64,000 bases of DNA from DATLFA01 sp035525225 (lineage in GTDB: Bacteria; Actinomycetota; Acidimicrobiia; Acidimicrobiales; WLNW01): assembly GCA_035525225.1 (NCBI GenBank), contig DATLFA010000049.1, positions 75,907 through 139,906 of the forward strand, read 5' to 3'. Below the pieces are notes generated by a model. The model was not told the origin of the DNA. It made no database searches and was given only the letters and a program-made list of their open reading frames with translations. Below are positions 48,980-57,874 of this stretch, in pieces. The translations under genes were made by a program, and so were the position numbers. Each line of letters opens with the position of its first letter. Position 1 is the first letter of the stretch.

Positions 48980-50017
48980 ATGAAGCGCTTGCTCGTGGTT
49001 GCCGCCGTGGTCGTGCTCACTGCATGTACCGGCGGTCGCGACGGCTCGACAGGTTCTGCGCCGGTTACCAGTCCGAGTAGCTCCACTACAGGGCCGGCGA
49101 CGTCGACTCAATCCGGCCTGTTCGCACGGATACCCGAGATCGTCGAACGCGTCCAGCCATCCGTGGTGACAGTCTTGACCGACGTAGGGCAAGGCAGCGG
49201 TGTCGTCTATGACGAGGACGGCACAGTCGTCACCAACAACCATGTCATTGCCGGCGCTTCGAGGGTCCAGATTGCGTTCGCCGATGGTGCACAGGTATCC
49301 GCCCGCGTGCACGCCACTGACGCCGTTGTCGATCTTGCGGTACTCAAAATGGAGCAGACGAAGAAGGCACCGCGCGCGGAGTTCGCGACGACGCTTCCCC
49401 GCGTCGGCGAGCTCGCGATCGCGCTCGGCGACCCCCTGGGATTCACGAATTCGGTCACGGTCGGGGTGGTCTCCGGGCTCCATCGTTCGATCCCCGGATC
49501 AGCGGCGCAATCAGCATCCTTGGTCGACCTTATTCAGACTGATGCGCCGATATCGCCCGGGAACTCCGGTGGTGCGCTCGTTGGCGCCGACGGCAATGTG
49601 ATGGGTATCAACGTTGCGTACTTGCCTCCGGAGACGGGGTCCGTTTCGATCGGCTTCGCCATACCGGCGCAGACCGTGACAGCAACCGTTGACGAGTTGC
49701 TCGATAGCGGTCGGGCGCAGCATGCCTTCATCGGGATTCGGCCAGCCACGCTCACGCCAGGGATGGCGCAACAGTTCGGGCTCGAAGTCAGCGAGGGCGT
49801 ATTGGTGCTGAGCGTCGAGCCCGGAGGTCCCGCGGCCAGCGTGCAGCTCGAACCCGGCGACGTGCTTACGGCGATCGGTGGGCAGTCGCTGCGCAATGCC
49901 GAGGACCTGCTCGTCGCGCTACGGAACCGAGATCCGGGCGACACCGTCACCGTGACCGCTCATCGCGACGCGAGAGAATTCGAAGTGCAGGTACGACTGG
50001 CCGATCGACCGGGTTGA
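48980..50017 (+). CDS. HtrA/DegP-type serine protease lipoprotein with PDZ domain
   Basis: A 345-residue secreted protease. The signal peptide ends in LTAC with lipidated Cys16, followed by a Ser/Thr-rich linker. The chymotrypsin-fold domain has His88 (TNNHVIAG), Asp118 (DAVVDLAVL) and Ser196 (SPGNSGGAL). A single PDZ domain follows from about residue 240 (IGIRPATLTPGMA to the end). It would degrade or refold misfolded envelope proteins. Gene order places it after the oxidase operon, possibly independently transcribed: the 60-base gap has AAAGG near ATG 48980. Confidence 0.93.
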   Translation: MKRLLVVAAVVVLTACTGGRDGSTGSAPVTSPSSSTTGPATSTQSGLFARIPEIVERVQPSVVTVLTDVGQGSGVVYDEDGTVVTNNHVIAGASRVQIAFADGAQVSARVHATDAVVDLAVLKMEQTKKAPRAEFATTLPRVGELAIALGDPLGFTNSVTVGVVSGLHRSIPGSAAQSASLVDLIQTDAPISPGNSGGALVGADGNVMGINVAYLPPETGSVSIGFAIPAQTVTATVDELLDSGRAQHAFIGIRPATLTPGMAQQFGLEVSEGVLVLSVEPGGPAASVQLEPGDVLTAIGGQSLRNAEDLLVALRNRDPGDTVTVTAHRDAREFEVQVRLADRPG

Positions 50018-50102
50018 CCACTGACTTCCACGGCAGCGGTCGCCGAGGGAGTTCTGGAGACGGGAGATGACGCGAATCCGTTGCCGATGTGAGGTGAAAT
50101 CG

Positions 50103-50531
50103 ATGCAAACGAAGTTGAAGGTATTCTGGGGCGCGGCCGCCGCGTTGCTAATAGTCAGTTGCGGTGACGACGCAACGACTCAGCCCGCTCCGAACGTAAC
50201 GTCGTTCGAGCAAGGAGTGTTCGACTGTCTGCCCATCTACCCGCGCAGCGATCCCCTCGGCCCGCGCGCTGACCAGGACGGCACGATTTCGCGTAGCTAC
50301 CGCTCGATAGGAGCCACTCCTCAACGCATCATCGACTTCTATGCCGCGGAGCTTGCCTCGACTCGATGGGAGCCTGCCGCGCCCATTCCGCCCGCGGGTG
50401 CAGTAGTTCGCGCCGATTGGGCCCGCGATAATCTCCGGCTCGAGGTATCCGCTTCGCAGATCGAGGATCGGCAGAATCCCACATCGACGGACTACGCCGT
50501 GCAGTACAACCTGGTGCTACGACCCCAATAG
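50103..50531 (+). CDS. Putative lipoprotein of unknown function
   Basis: A 142-residue protein with a lipoprotein signal: MQTKLKVFWGAAAALLIVSC, Cys20 lipidated. The exported part has no motif I recognise; it contains one conserved-looking aromatic segment (YRSIGATPQRIIDFYAAELA) and a beta-rich end. I use ATG 50103 because the signal peptide starts there rather than at 50067. It is 85 bases after the HtrA gene on the same strand. Confidence 0.65.
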   Translation: MQTKLKVFWGAAAALLIVSCGDDATTQPAPNVTSFEQGVFDCLPIYPRSDPLGPRADQDGTISRSYRSIGATPQRIIDFYAAELASTRWEPAAPIPPAGAVVRADWARDNLRLEVSASQIEDRQNPTSTDYAVQYNLVLRPQ

Positions 50532-50709
50532 TCCGCGCGCCGATCCGTGAATTCGACGACGGCGGCCTCACGGCGAATGCTTCGATCGCGTCGACGCAGC
50601 TTCGAATGATCGTTCGCGCGAGGCACACGATGTGACGAATCGAACCGATCTTTCTCTGGTGGGATGCAGTCCCACCAGCACGTGGTGAAGTTTGCGCCCG
50701 CTCGTCTGA

Positions 50710-50741
50710 TAGTCGTAGGCGCACGTAGTCGTAGGCGCACG
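50710..50741 (+). repeat. 16-bp perfect tandem duplication in the 50532-50966 gap
   Basis: TAGTCGTAGGCGCACG is present twice in direct succession (50710-50725 and 50726-50741). The surrounding 435-base interval has no gene I can support; open frames in it are short and without ribosome-binding sites or family features. Confidence 0.7.
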
Positions 50742-50966
50742 CCGTTGGTAGCCCGATCCGCTCGGGCTGATCATTCGAGTGGCTTCAAATCGCCGCGCGC
50801 CAGTTTATCCGCGAACGCTGGTGGGTAGTGGCGCGTGTCAATCACCAACACGATCGTGAAGCACGGGCTGGCTGAGTAAGAAATACGGCGCAGCGGTGTA
50901 AATCACTTTGGATGCTTCGGTCGTCGACGCGCCGCGTGTAGGGCCAAGATGTCGAGGAGGATTGCC

Positions 50967-51398
50967 GTGAAGATTCTCATTGCTCTCGACGAGTCGCCGG
51001 TCTCGCTCCGAGCTGCACGCGAAGCAGGACGCCTCTTCGGCGACGCGGACTATCTGGTCGTCAATGTGACGCGCCATGTGGTGCCGTGGGTAGCAGCCGG
51101 TGGGTTCGGCACGGTGTACCCGATCCCCCTCACCGAACTGCGCCCATCCGGGCTCGATGAAGAAGAGCTCCGCGCACTCGTCGAGCACGTAGGGATAGAG
51201 GCGTCAGAGGTGCTTCCGGAGTTCGGCGATCCTGCGACGGCAGTTTGCGATGCTGCTGAAGAGTACGACGTCGACGTGGTCGTGGTGGGATCTCACGACA
51301 AGGGAGTCTTGCGACGTCTGCTCGACCCTTCTGTGGCCCAGGCGGTCGTGCGCGGAACGGATCGGCCCGTACTCGTCGTGAGCGGACCGGTCGAATGA
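50967..51398 (+). CDS. Universal stress protein, single domain
   Basis: A 143-residue UspA-fold protein: ILIALDESPVSLRAAREAGR at the start, VVVVGSHDKGVLRRLLDPSV and VLVVSGPV at the end. The glycine-rich ATP motif is replaced by DKGVLRRLLDPSV, so nucleotide binding is doubtful. GTG 50967 is preferred to ATG 50949 because AGGAGG lies seven bases before it. It sits among stress and redox genes. Confidence 0.85.
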   Translation: MKILIALDESPVSLRAAREAGRLFGDADYLVVNVTRHVVPWVAAGGFGTVYPIPLTELRPSGLDEEELRALVEHVGIEASEVLPEFGDPATAVCDAAEEYDVDVVVVGSHDKGVLRRLLDPSVAQAVVRGTDRPVLVVSGPVE

Positions 51399-51581
51399 CC
51401 CCACCTGTGTCCTGCGGTAACGACTCGTAGGCCGTCACGCGATCGAGCGCACGGCGCCACGTTGCGGCAAAAGCACGAAATCTCATTGCTAATGGCAACG
51501 GCGCCCATCCGTTTGCACTGCAAACTGATGGCAGTTGGTGACGCGTTGCAACATTTGCCGCCCGCCATCGAGGAGGCCGCA

Positions 51582-52217
51582 ATGGCGTTGACGTTGGTGC
51601 CGGCAGTCCCGGCCGAGACGGTCTCGCTGCATTGCGGCTCGAAAGCGAGGACCCCGCACGGGGTCGTTGCAGAAGTGGTCGCCCTCGTCTGTGACGTGGG
51701 GACGACACAGATCACTCATCTTGTTGTGAGCGTGCGCGGTGTCGTTCCTAGAGTCGTGCAGGTTTCCTGTGTGTCTGCGGGAGACGGCGACTGGTTGGAG
51801 ATGGAACTCGAACGCGCAGAAGTCGAACATCTGGCGCGATTCGTCGCTCCGTTCGAGCAACCTGCGTACGCCGAGTCAAATGAAACGGGGCGACCCGGCT
51901 TGTGGCTCGCGCCTCGAGGTGACTTCCCTCTCATCCGACCTGACGGAGTTCCTGATGCGCCGCTCGCGTTGCGTTCCCCAGTCCCGGTGCGCAGCGCATC
52001 GCAACGATACGTCGGTCACATCGTTCTGTGGAATCTAGAGCGAGGCAGCGGACGAATCAGCTCGATCGTCGTTCGGGAGGGTCAAGGGTTCAGTCACGCG
52101 GACGTCGTAATACCAGGCTCGGACATCGATCGCGTCGATGACGATGGAGTGCAGTTGTTGTCCTTGTCGCTTCGCCACACGCGTGCGCGCATTTCGCCAC
52201 GGCACGATCTCGCGTAG
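51582..52217 (+). CDS. PRC-barrel-like protein
   Basis: A 211-residue soluble beta-rich protein. The first part, VVAEVVALVCDVGTTQITHL and VPRVVQVSCVSAGDGDW, has the GxVxxVxxDxxTxxITHLVV pattern of PRC-barrel domains. A second, similar unit follows around residue 140 (VGHIVLWNLERGSGRISSIV, DVVIPGSDIDRVDDDG). These domains appear in photosynthetic reaction centre H subunit, RimM and many stress proteins. GAGGAGG just upstream of ATG 51582 fixes the start. The function is unknown. Confidence 0.7.
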   Translation: MALTLVPAVPAETVSLHCGSKARTPHGVVAEVVALVCDVGTTQITHLVVSVRGVVPRVVQVSCVSAGDGDWLEMELERAEVEHLARFVAPFEQPAYAESNETGRPGLWLAPRGDFPLIRPDGVPDAPLALRSPVPVRSASQRYVGHIVLWNLERGSGRISSIVVREGQGFSHADVVIPGSDIDRVDDDGVQLLSLSLRHTRARISPRHDLA

Positions 52218-52352
52218 CCACTGAGCAACTTCTGCGCACGTGATCACCCAGATTCCCCAAGCGCTCATCCACACGCCGACCCTGCAAGGGGCACAGCGCA
52301 CCGCGGCCTCGTCGATCCTGTTCGATGACGCGTGGCTCGCCAACTGATTTCG

Positions 52353-53681
52353 TCAGGTGATCGGTGCCCTCGTTGCGAATCGTTTGGCGAAGGCCTCCTC
52401 GACAAGGTCGACATCAGCGGACAACATCGAGGACGCTCGGCATCCGGCGGCGATGAGGTAGCCCTGTTCGACGAGCGCTTCGGTACGATCGCTCAGGCCG
52501 ACGGCGTCGAGCGGTTCTCTGATCAGCGCGATTGCTTGAAGGAGATAGATGCAGACAGTCGGTTGGTTCGAGGCGGCGCGACGTGTCTCGTCGAAGGCCA
52601 AGCGGACGAGTTCGTCGGTTGTTGGCGAATTCGTCATCACAAGGCGCTGACCGCGGTCGCCGATTTGCTCGGCAGTGGGAGGGTCGTGGCGCAGCAGCTC
52701 GAGGAGTACCGCGGCGGTGTGGAAGATTGCGTCTTGCGCGGTGGTGGGATCATTGATCCCGGGGGACAGCGCCCTGAGAGTCACATCGACGAGTTGGCGC
52801 AGCCCGTAGGAGACGTCTTGATCCATCGTCCGCGTGTCGCCGACAACGATTTCGGCGCAGATGGCTCGCTCGATCGCTTGCGGATCGGCGGGCGTTGGTG
52901 TGAGTACTCCCATTCGCGTGCCCACGATGGCGTATCGCCCAGGTTGAGCGTCGAGTTGCAAGGTGCCACCGTCGGCTACGAGCCCGAGAATCGCGTCGGT
53001 ATCGATTCGTTGTATCCACCCTGACTGCTCGTAGCGCACCGTATGCCCGGGCATGGTGGTGATGACGCTCGGTCGCTCACGAGGCGATGTCGCCGGCGTC
53101 CACTCGGAGTGGATTCGGCCCGTCGCCTCGCGGGTGACGCGTCCGAGGATCTCGCTCACGTCCATGGCATGTGCGCTGTGATCGATGAACGCCACGGTTG
53201 CGAGGATCGTGGCGATGCCGAGCACAACGGCAAGTGCTACCGAAGCGTGAGGTATCACCGGCTCCCCGTTGCTCTCGAGTGGTGACCGCACGGATCTCAA
53301 CACGATCAAGCAATAGGTGAACGTACCAACGACCAGTGCCATCACCCGTTTGTTGAACGGATCACGGAACAGCGTGTGCACGACACGGGGTGAAAACTGG
53401 CTCGTCGCTCCCTGTATGGTCAGCAACGAGATCGAGAAGGCGATACCTGCAAACGTGATCGTGGCGCCGGCGATCGTGCTCAGCAACGCCCGAGAGCTCT
53501 CTACGGTGGACGAAAAGCCCAAAGGCAATTCGGCGTCGTCCCAGTCGAGACGTGAATCGATCGTGATGGTGGCGAGACCCAGTACCAACGCGCCGACCAG
53601 TCCGATCATCGGCACGAGGAACAGGCTCGCTCGAAATCGCTCTATGTACGATGAGAGGCGCAACTGCATGCCACCCATCAT
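52353..53681 (-). CDS. DUF2254 membrane protein
   Basis: A 442-residue protein with four N-terminal helices in two pairs (FLVPMIGLVGALVLGLATIT; ALLSTIAGATITFAGIAFSI and following), then a long soluble tail with RALSPGINDPTTAQDA. The LSPGINDP motif and the SxxFSPRxxHxLFRDPxxKR segment are typical of DUF2254 proteins, whose function is not established. ATG 53681 is directly preceded by AT-rich sequence without a Shine-Dalgarno motif. It is convergent with the PRC-barrel gene. Confidence 0.82.
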   Translation of the reverse strand: MMGGMQLRLSSYIERFRASLFLVPMIGLVGALVLGLATITIDSRLDWDDAELPLGFSSTVESSRALLSTIAGATITFAGIAFSISLLTIQGATSQFSPRVVHTLFRDPFNKRVMALVVGTFTYCLIVLRSVRSPLESNGEPVIPHASVALAVVLGIATILATVAFIDHSAHAMDVSEILGRVTREATGRIHSEWTPATSPRERPSVITTMPGHTVRYEQSGWIQRIDTDAILGLVADGGTLQLDAQPGRYAIVGTRMGVLTPTPADPQAIERAICAEIVVGDTRTMDQDVSYGLRQLVDVTLRALSPGINDPTTAQDAIFHTAAVLLELLRHDPPTAEQIGDRGQRLVMTNSPTTDELVRLAFDETRRAASNQPTVCIYLLQAIALIREPLDAVGLSDRTEALVEQGYLIAAGCRASSMLSADVDLVEEAFAKRFATRAPIT

Positions 53682-53723
53682 CGCAAAATTGTCGCGCCGA
53701 ACGTCAGCGGAGCAGCGTCGAGA

Positions 53724-54032
53724 TCACCAGGGCGGGATGTCGCGACGAGCGACGGCCACCCGGTCGCGTTCGAATACCCTCGTCCGCTCTTCGACCCCAG
53801 CAGGGTTGCCATTGATACCGATGCCGTACGTGAGCCGTCGAGTCTCTTCGACGATGTCAACGAGGCCGTTTGCCGGATTGCGATAGGCTCGCCGTTGCAC
53901 GCGTTCCACGGCGTCCGGCACGCCGTCCCCGCTCATATCGAGATAACGGACTTCCTGGGTCTCGACACGAATCGGCTCGCAAAGTTCGCTCCATGCCGCT
54001 TCGTGCTCGTAGATGGTTGCGGTCGCTGTCAT
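53724..54032 (-). CDS. Small EF-hand-loop-like protein, unnamed family (copy 2)
   Basis: A 102-residue protein with the same layout as the 38966 gene: VRYLDMSGDGVPDAVERV (loop Asp32 to Glu43), then basic residues and DIVEETRRLTYGIGINGNPA. The N-terminal 20 residues differ and the C-terminus is longer and basic. No signal peptide. It lies upstream of the DUF2254 gene (start 42 bases after its stop) and is divergent from pyruvate kinase. The pair of genes suggests an undescribed stress-linked family. Confidence 0.75.
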   Translation of the reverse strand: MTATATIYEHEAAWSELCEPIRVETQEVRYLDMSGDGVPDAVERVQRRAYRNPANGLVDIVEETRRLTYGIGINGNPAGVEERTRVFERDRVAVARRDIPPW

Positions 54033-54219
54033 GGAGGAGTCCCTTCATTTGCTGACAAGCCCCGAGTGGCCCGCGCTCATCATCCGACGCAGCTGTGTTG
54101 AGCGGGTCACAGCTACATTGCATTTCTGCGCGATTGATCCACTGGTGGGGCCAACCCACTGCGACAACGACAACCGAGGCGCTGGCCGTGGCTCGTGTCG
54201 CGCAAAGCCCGCGGTCGGC

Positions 54220-54225
54220 CATAAT
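54220..54225 (+). promoter_or_regulatory. Candidate leaderless -10 element of pyruvate kinase
   Basis: CATAAT, seven bases before ATG 54233, with no Shine-Dalgarno sequence. It matches TATAAT at five of six positions. Confidence 0.4.
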
Positions 54226-54232
54226 GCGGGCG

Positions 54233-55675
54233 ATGACGACCGAACAGTTTCCGACCGCTCGAACGCCGGGTCGGAGGGCCAAGATCGTGTGCACTCTCGG
54301 CCCGGCAACGTCGACTGCGGAGCAAGTCGAGGCGATGGTCCGAGCGGGCATGGACGTCGCTCGTTTGAATCTCTCACACGGGACTCACGAGGAACACCGT
54401 CAGCTCTGCGCTCATATCCGGAAGGCGGCCGACGCTGTTGGTCGCGTTGTGGGAGTACTCGCCGATCTCCAGGGTCCGCGCATCCGACTGGGTGTCTTCG
54501 AGGGCGGTGTCGCTCACCTCGTCACAGGTGATCGTTTCATTCTAACGACCGAACCGGTCGTGGGATCGGCCGAGCGTGCGTCGATGGATTATGCGTTGCT
54601 CGCGCACGAGGTGGGCATCGGCGACGAGATTCTCGCAAACGATGGGAGGGTTCGGCTCGAGGTCCTCGGATCCAACGGCAGTGACATTCGATGCCTTGTC
54701 GTCCAGGGCGGGTTCGTCGGGGATCGCAAGGGCTTGAACTTGCCGGGCGTCGACATCTCGGCGCCGGCGCTCACGGCGAAGGATGCCGACGATCTTCGAT
54801 TCATGCTCGATATCGGTGTCGATCTTGTCGCGTTGTCGTTCGTTCGCCGGCCGTCTGACGTCGAGTTGCCCCGGGCGATCATGGACGATGTGGGACGGCG
54901 TGTCCCGGTAATCGCCAAGCTGGAGACGCCACAAGCAGTCGCGGCGTTGGACGAGGTGGTTGCCGCTTTCGACGGCCTGATGGTGGCCCGCGGCGATCTT
55001 GGCGTGGAGCTCCCACTCGAGCAGGTGCCGCTCGTGCAGAAGCGGGCGATCCAGGTCTGCCGAGAGTACGCGAAGCCAGTGATCGTCGCGACACAGATGC
55101 TCGAGTCGATGATCGCGGCTGACAGGCCGACGCGAGCCGAGGTCTCGGACGTGGCGAACGCGGTGCTCGATGGTGCTGATGCGATGATGCTGTCCGGCGA
55201 GACGGCAGTGGGTTGCTGGCCCATCGAGACCGTGAAGACCATGGCGCTGGTGATCGCCGCGACCGAGCAAGGTCGAGCCGACGTTCACCCATCCCTCGAA
55301 CTCCGGCTGACGGGACGCGAAGAGGCGATCAGTCTTGCGTCCGTGGTGCTTGCCTTCACCACCGACGCCGCGGCGCTCGTTGCGTTCACTGAGACAGGAA
55401 CCACCGCGAGGCGAGTATCTGCACACCGACCTGCATTGCCTCTGCTGGTCTTCACTCCTCACCGCACGGTGCAGAGGCAACTCACCCTGGTTTGGGGTGT
55501 CGAGTCGTTCGTCGCCCCCAGGGTCGCGACGACGGACGAGTTGATCGAGGCTGTCGACCGTTCCATTCGCGACCTCGATCGGGCCGTTTCGGGCGACGTA
55601 GTCGTCGTCGTGGCCGGCACGCCACCGGGCAGGCCCGGAAACACGAACAGCATTCGTGTCCACTCGGTTACCTGA
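54233..55675 (+). CDS. pyk: Pyruvate kinase
   Basis: A 480-residue glycolytic enzyme converting PEP and ADP to pyruvate and ATP. The barrel has KIVCTLGPAT, MDVARLNLSHGTHEEH, LADLQGPRIRLG, the catalytic-lysine strand VIAKLETPQAV, Mg2+-binding Glu/Asp in VARGDLGVELPLE, and ATQMLESMIAADRPTRAEVS. The B domain is present and the C-terminal allosteric domain is shorter and divergent (VSAHRPALPLLVFTPHRTVQ). It may be an extra copy used under stress, given its place amid stress genes. ATG 54233 is used because CATAAT sits seven bases before it; ATG 54224 is possible. Confidence 0.95.
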   Translation: MTTEQFPTARTPGRRAKIVCTLGPATSTAEQVEAMVRAGMDVARLNLSHGTHEEHRQLCAHIRKAADAVGRVVGVLADLQGPRIRLGVFEGGVAHLVTGDRFILTTEPVVGSAERASMDYALLAHEVGIGDEILANDGRVRLEVLGSNGSDIRCLVVQGGFVGDRKGLNLPGVDISAPALTAKDADDLRFMLDIGVDLVALSFVRRPSDVELPRAIMDDVGRRVPVIAKLETPQAVAALDEVVAAFDGLMVARGDLGVELPLEQVPLVQKRAIQVCREYAKPVIVATQMLESMIAADRPTRAEVSDVANAVLDGADAMMLSGETAVGCWPIETVKTMALVIAATEQGRADVHPSLELRLTGREEAISLASVVLAFTTDAAALVAFTETGTTARRVSAHRPALPLLVFTPHRTVQRQLTLVWGVESFVAPRVATTDELIEAVDRSIRDLDRAVSGDVVVVVAGTPPGRPGNTNSIRVHSVT

Positions 55676-55873
55676 TTCGACCGCGTTCTTGCCCGATGTG
55701 ACAGGCCCGGCGCAGCAGGCAGCGCGAGACGTCACGAAATCTGCACATTTTCGCGACCGCGTCTCCACAGAAATATCGGACAGTGGCTTGGATTGAACTG
55801 CCGGGGGGTTGGGCATTGACGCGCACGGTCAGAACCGACCTTTGGTGGACGCGGTCCGAAGAAGAAGAAACAG

Positions 55874-55893
55874 TTCGGAGGAATTCGGAGGAA
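55874..55893 (+). repeat. Duplicated ribosome-binding sequence before STAS gene
   Basis: TTCGGAGGAA is repeated in tandem at 55874-55883 and 55884-55893, directly before ATG 55895. Only the upstream copy is at a normal distance from the start codon. Confidence 0.7.
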
Positions 55894-55894
55894 C

Positions 55895-56200
55895 ATGGGT
55901 CTCGAGACTTCGAAGTTTGAACTTGTGGTGATAGGAGAACGGCCGACAATTCGCGGAGAATGCGACGCGGCCACGGCGCGGGATATCGAAGGGTGGCTCG
56001 GCGGGCTCGATGCAGAGCCTCTCGAGGTAGACCTCAGCGGCGTCACGTTCTTCGACTCGTCAGCGCTCCGCGCGTTCTTGAACATACGGCGCCGTAACCG
56101 GCATCTGCGGCTGGTAAATCCGAGCGAAACGGTGCGGAACGTGCTCGACATCACTGGTACTACCGAATATTTGATCGACGGACGGGACATCTTCTCGTGA
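55895..56200 (+). CDS. STAS-domain anti-sigma-factor antagonist-like protein
   Basis: A 101-residue STAS protein. The phosphorylation-site loop is LSGVTFFDSSALRAFL, with the Ser of DSS the usual target of an anti-sigma kinase. It starts at ATG 55895, behind two copies of TTCGGAGGAA. Such proteins release sigma factors by partner switching. No kinase or sigma factor is nearby; instead the next gene overlaps the stop by four bases (GTGA, 56197-56200), so its product may be a partner. Confidence 0.85.
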   Translation: MGLETSKFELVVIGERPTIRGECDAATARDIEGWLGGLDAEPLEVDLSGVTFFDSSALRAFLNIRRRNRHLRLVNPSETVRNVLDITGTTEYLIDGRDIFS

Positions 56201-56454
56201 CCGGCGCTCACGATGTCGCGGTCCCCTTTGCCGAACTGCGCGCCACCGCTCATGCCCGGTCCGCTGCTCGTCATGAAGGCATTGCAGAGTTCCACCGGGC
56301 CGTGTCGCAGATCTTCGACAGCCTTGGCGATGACGCGCGTGCGAGGAGTGCGAGAGTCATCGCAGAGCTACAAGGTCAACAGGCGATCCGTGAACGGCAA
56401 TACGCGGTTCAACCCCCCGCTGACTCATTAGCCCCGACTCCCGGACGTATGTGA
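56197..56454 (+). CDS. Small protein coupled to STAS gene, unknown
   Basis: An 85-residue soluble protein rich in Ala and Arg, predicted mostly helical, with IAEFHRAVSQIFDSLGDDAR in the middle. No family is recognised. GTG 56197 overlaps the STAS stop codon by four bases, which argues that it is real and translationally coupled. It may work with the STAS protein. Codon composition agrees with coding. Confidence 0.55.
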   Translation: MTGAHDVAVPFAELRATAHARSAARHEGIAEFHRAVSQIFDSLGDDARARSARVIAELQGQQAIRERQYAVQPPADSLAPTPGRM

Positions 56455-56467
56455 TCAACGGATGTGG

Positions 56468-57484
56468 TCAAGGGGCAGCGCCGAGAGGGTCGGCCGGTTC
56501 GATCCGATGATGTCCCTCAGGACCACCGAAATCGACGAGTATCTGGGTTCCCGGTCGTAGTTGAGCCGACCTCGCGGCGATCCTGATGATCTCTTCGTCC
56601 GCTGCTGTTGGCGCCTCCAGCCGCAACGAACGAGGCCACAATCGGTGTGCGTGCACGACGTTGATCTCGGCGGCGAAAAGGATGAGTTGTGCCAGGAGGT
56701 AGAGCCAGCCCAGGAGCCCGATCACTACGGCAAATGTCCCATATGTGTCTTCGGCTCCGGCAATTGTGTACTGCACGTACCACTGCCCGATGAACTGGAG
56801 CGCGGTGTAGCCGACGCCTGCCACAATTGCACCCGGCAGCAGTTGGCGCCATGGATGCCGGTCGACGCCAAGGATCTGGTACGCGAGCAGAAACGCGCCG
56901 ACGTTCGCCACCATGCTCAGCGCCGCGCCGGCGACTCGGCCCGCTCCCGACACGTCGGGAACGAGCGCCACGAGTTGTGAGCCCGTGGCGCCGATAGCCA
57001 ACGAAAGCCCGACCACACCCAACACGGCGACGGACCGCAGGCGCTTCAGCAGAAACGACGGCTCGCGAAGGCGGGGGACGCCCCAGACGTTGTTCATCGC
57101 ATCCTGCGCCGCCTGCATACATCCGAGCCCCGCCCAAAGTGCCGTGGCGAGACCGACCACAAGCGCGATCCAGCTTCCGCCCAGTTGATCGACTTGTTGG
57201 CCGATTCGATCACCGACCACCGGGATTTGGGCAAGCGCCGAGTTCTCCAACTCGGCCGCGGTTGAATCGGACACTACGAATGCCACGATCGTCACCGCGA
57301 CGAGTAGTACCGGGAACAGCGAAAAGAATGCGTAGTACGCGATCAGCGCCGCGAGTCGCCCAGCGCGATCGTCAGCGAACTTCTTGACCACTGCATAGCT
57401 GAACGACACGGGGGTCGACGCGCGTTGCCAATCGTCGAGACGAGCCCGCCAACGCATCTGAAAGCTTGGCTGTTGCGCATCCAT
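56468..57484 (-). CDS. YihY/BrkB-family inner-membrane protein
   Basis: A 338-residue protein with six helices. The family pattern is clear: VVKKFADDRAGRLAALIAYY, AFFSLFPVLLVAVTIVAF, GSWIALVVGLATALWAGLG, QDAMNNVWGVPR, LPGAIVAGVGYTALQFIGQW and YGTFAVVIGLLGWLYLLAQL. A hydrophilic tail of about 70 residues ends it. The family was once called ribonuclease BN but the assignment is wrong; the function is unclear. ATG 57484 is selected by GGAGG eight bases upstream. Confidence 0.88.
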   Translation of the reverse strand: MDAQQPSFQMRWRARLDDWQRASTPVSFSYAVVKKFADDRAGRLAALIAYYAFFSLFPVLLVAVTIVAFVVSDSTAAELENSALAQIPVVGDRIGQQVDQLGGSWIALVVGLATALWAGLGCMQAAQDAMNNVWGVPRLREPSFLLKRLRSVAVLGVVGLSLAIGATGSQLVALVPDVSGAGRVAGAALSMVANVGAFLLAYQILGVDRHPWRQLLPGAIVAGVGYTALQFIGQWYVQYTIAGAEDTYGTFAVVIGLLGWLYLLAQLILFAAEINVVHAHRLWPRSLRLEAPTAADEEIIRIAARSAQLRPGTQILVDFGGPEGHHRIEPADPLGAAP

Positions 57485-57639
57485 GTGATGTCCTCCACAG
57501 GGCGACGACAGCTTGGCATCGCCCTGCGACAGCCAACCCGTCGTCGGGCGATATCGACACCGGCGATCACGGCGAAGCGCAAAGCTGTCTCGCGATATTA
57601 GTCGCTGCGCACGGCGACACGTGGTCGTCGGCCAACAAC

Positions 57640-57874
57640 GACACCCATGCACAGAGGACATTTCTCGTCCCGAACAATGAGCACGCGGAGCTCGACGTGC
57701 TGTGGTGGACTGGGGTACCAGCCTGTGGCTCGTGGTGTCGGTTGGGTCTTGATCGGCATTGTCGTAGGTCTCTCGCTGCGGATTCTCATCGCGCGCGGCC
57801 ACGTGGATCCAACAGGCGCGCGGCTGTGTGCAAGCTGCCCGTCGCTGATACTCAGACCGGGCGTGATCCCTTGA
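57640..57874 (+). pseudogene. LapA-domain (DUF1049) remnant
   Basis: Three frames together give FLVPNNEHAELDVLWWT, then GTSLWLVVSVG, then VLIGIVVGLSLRILIARGHV before TGA at 57874. The same LDVLWWT motif and Leu/Val-rich second helix appear in the intact 37198-37551 gene. At least two frameshifts are needed, so it is broken. Its 3' end overlaps the convergent dioxygenase gene by 23 bases. Confidence 0.6.
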
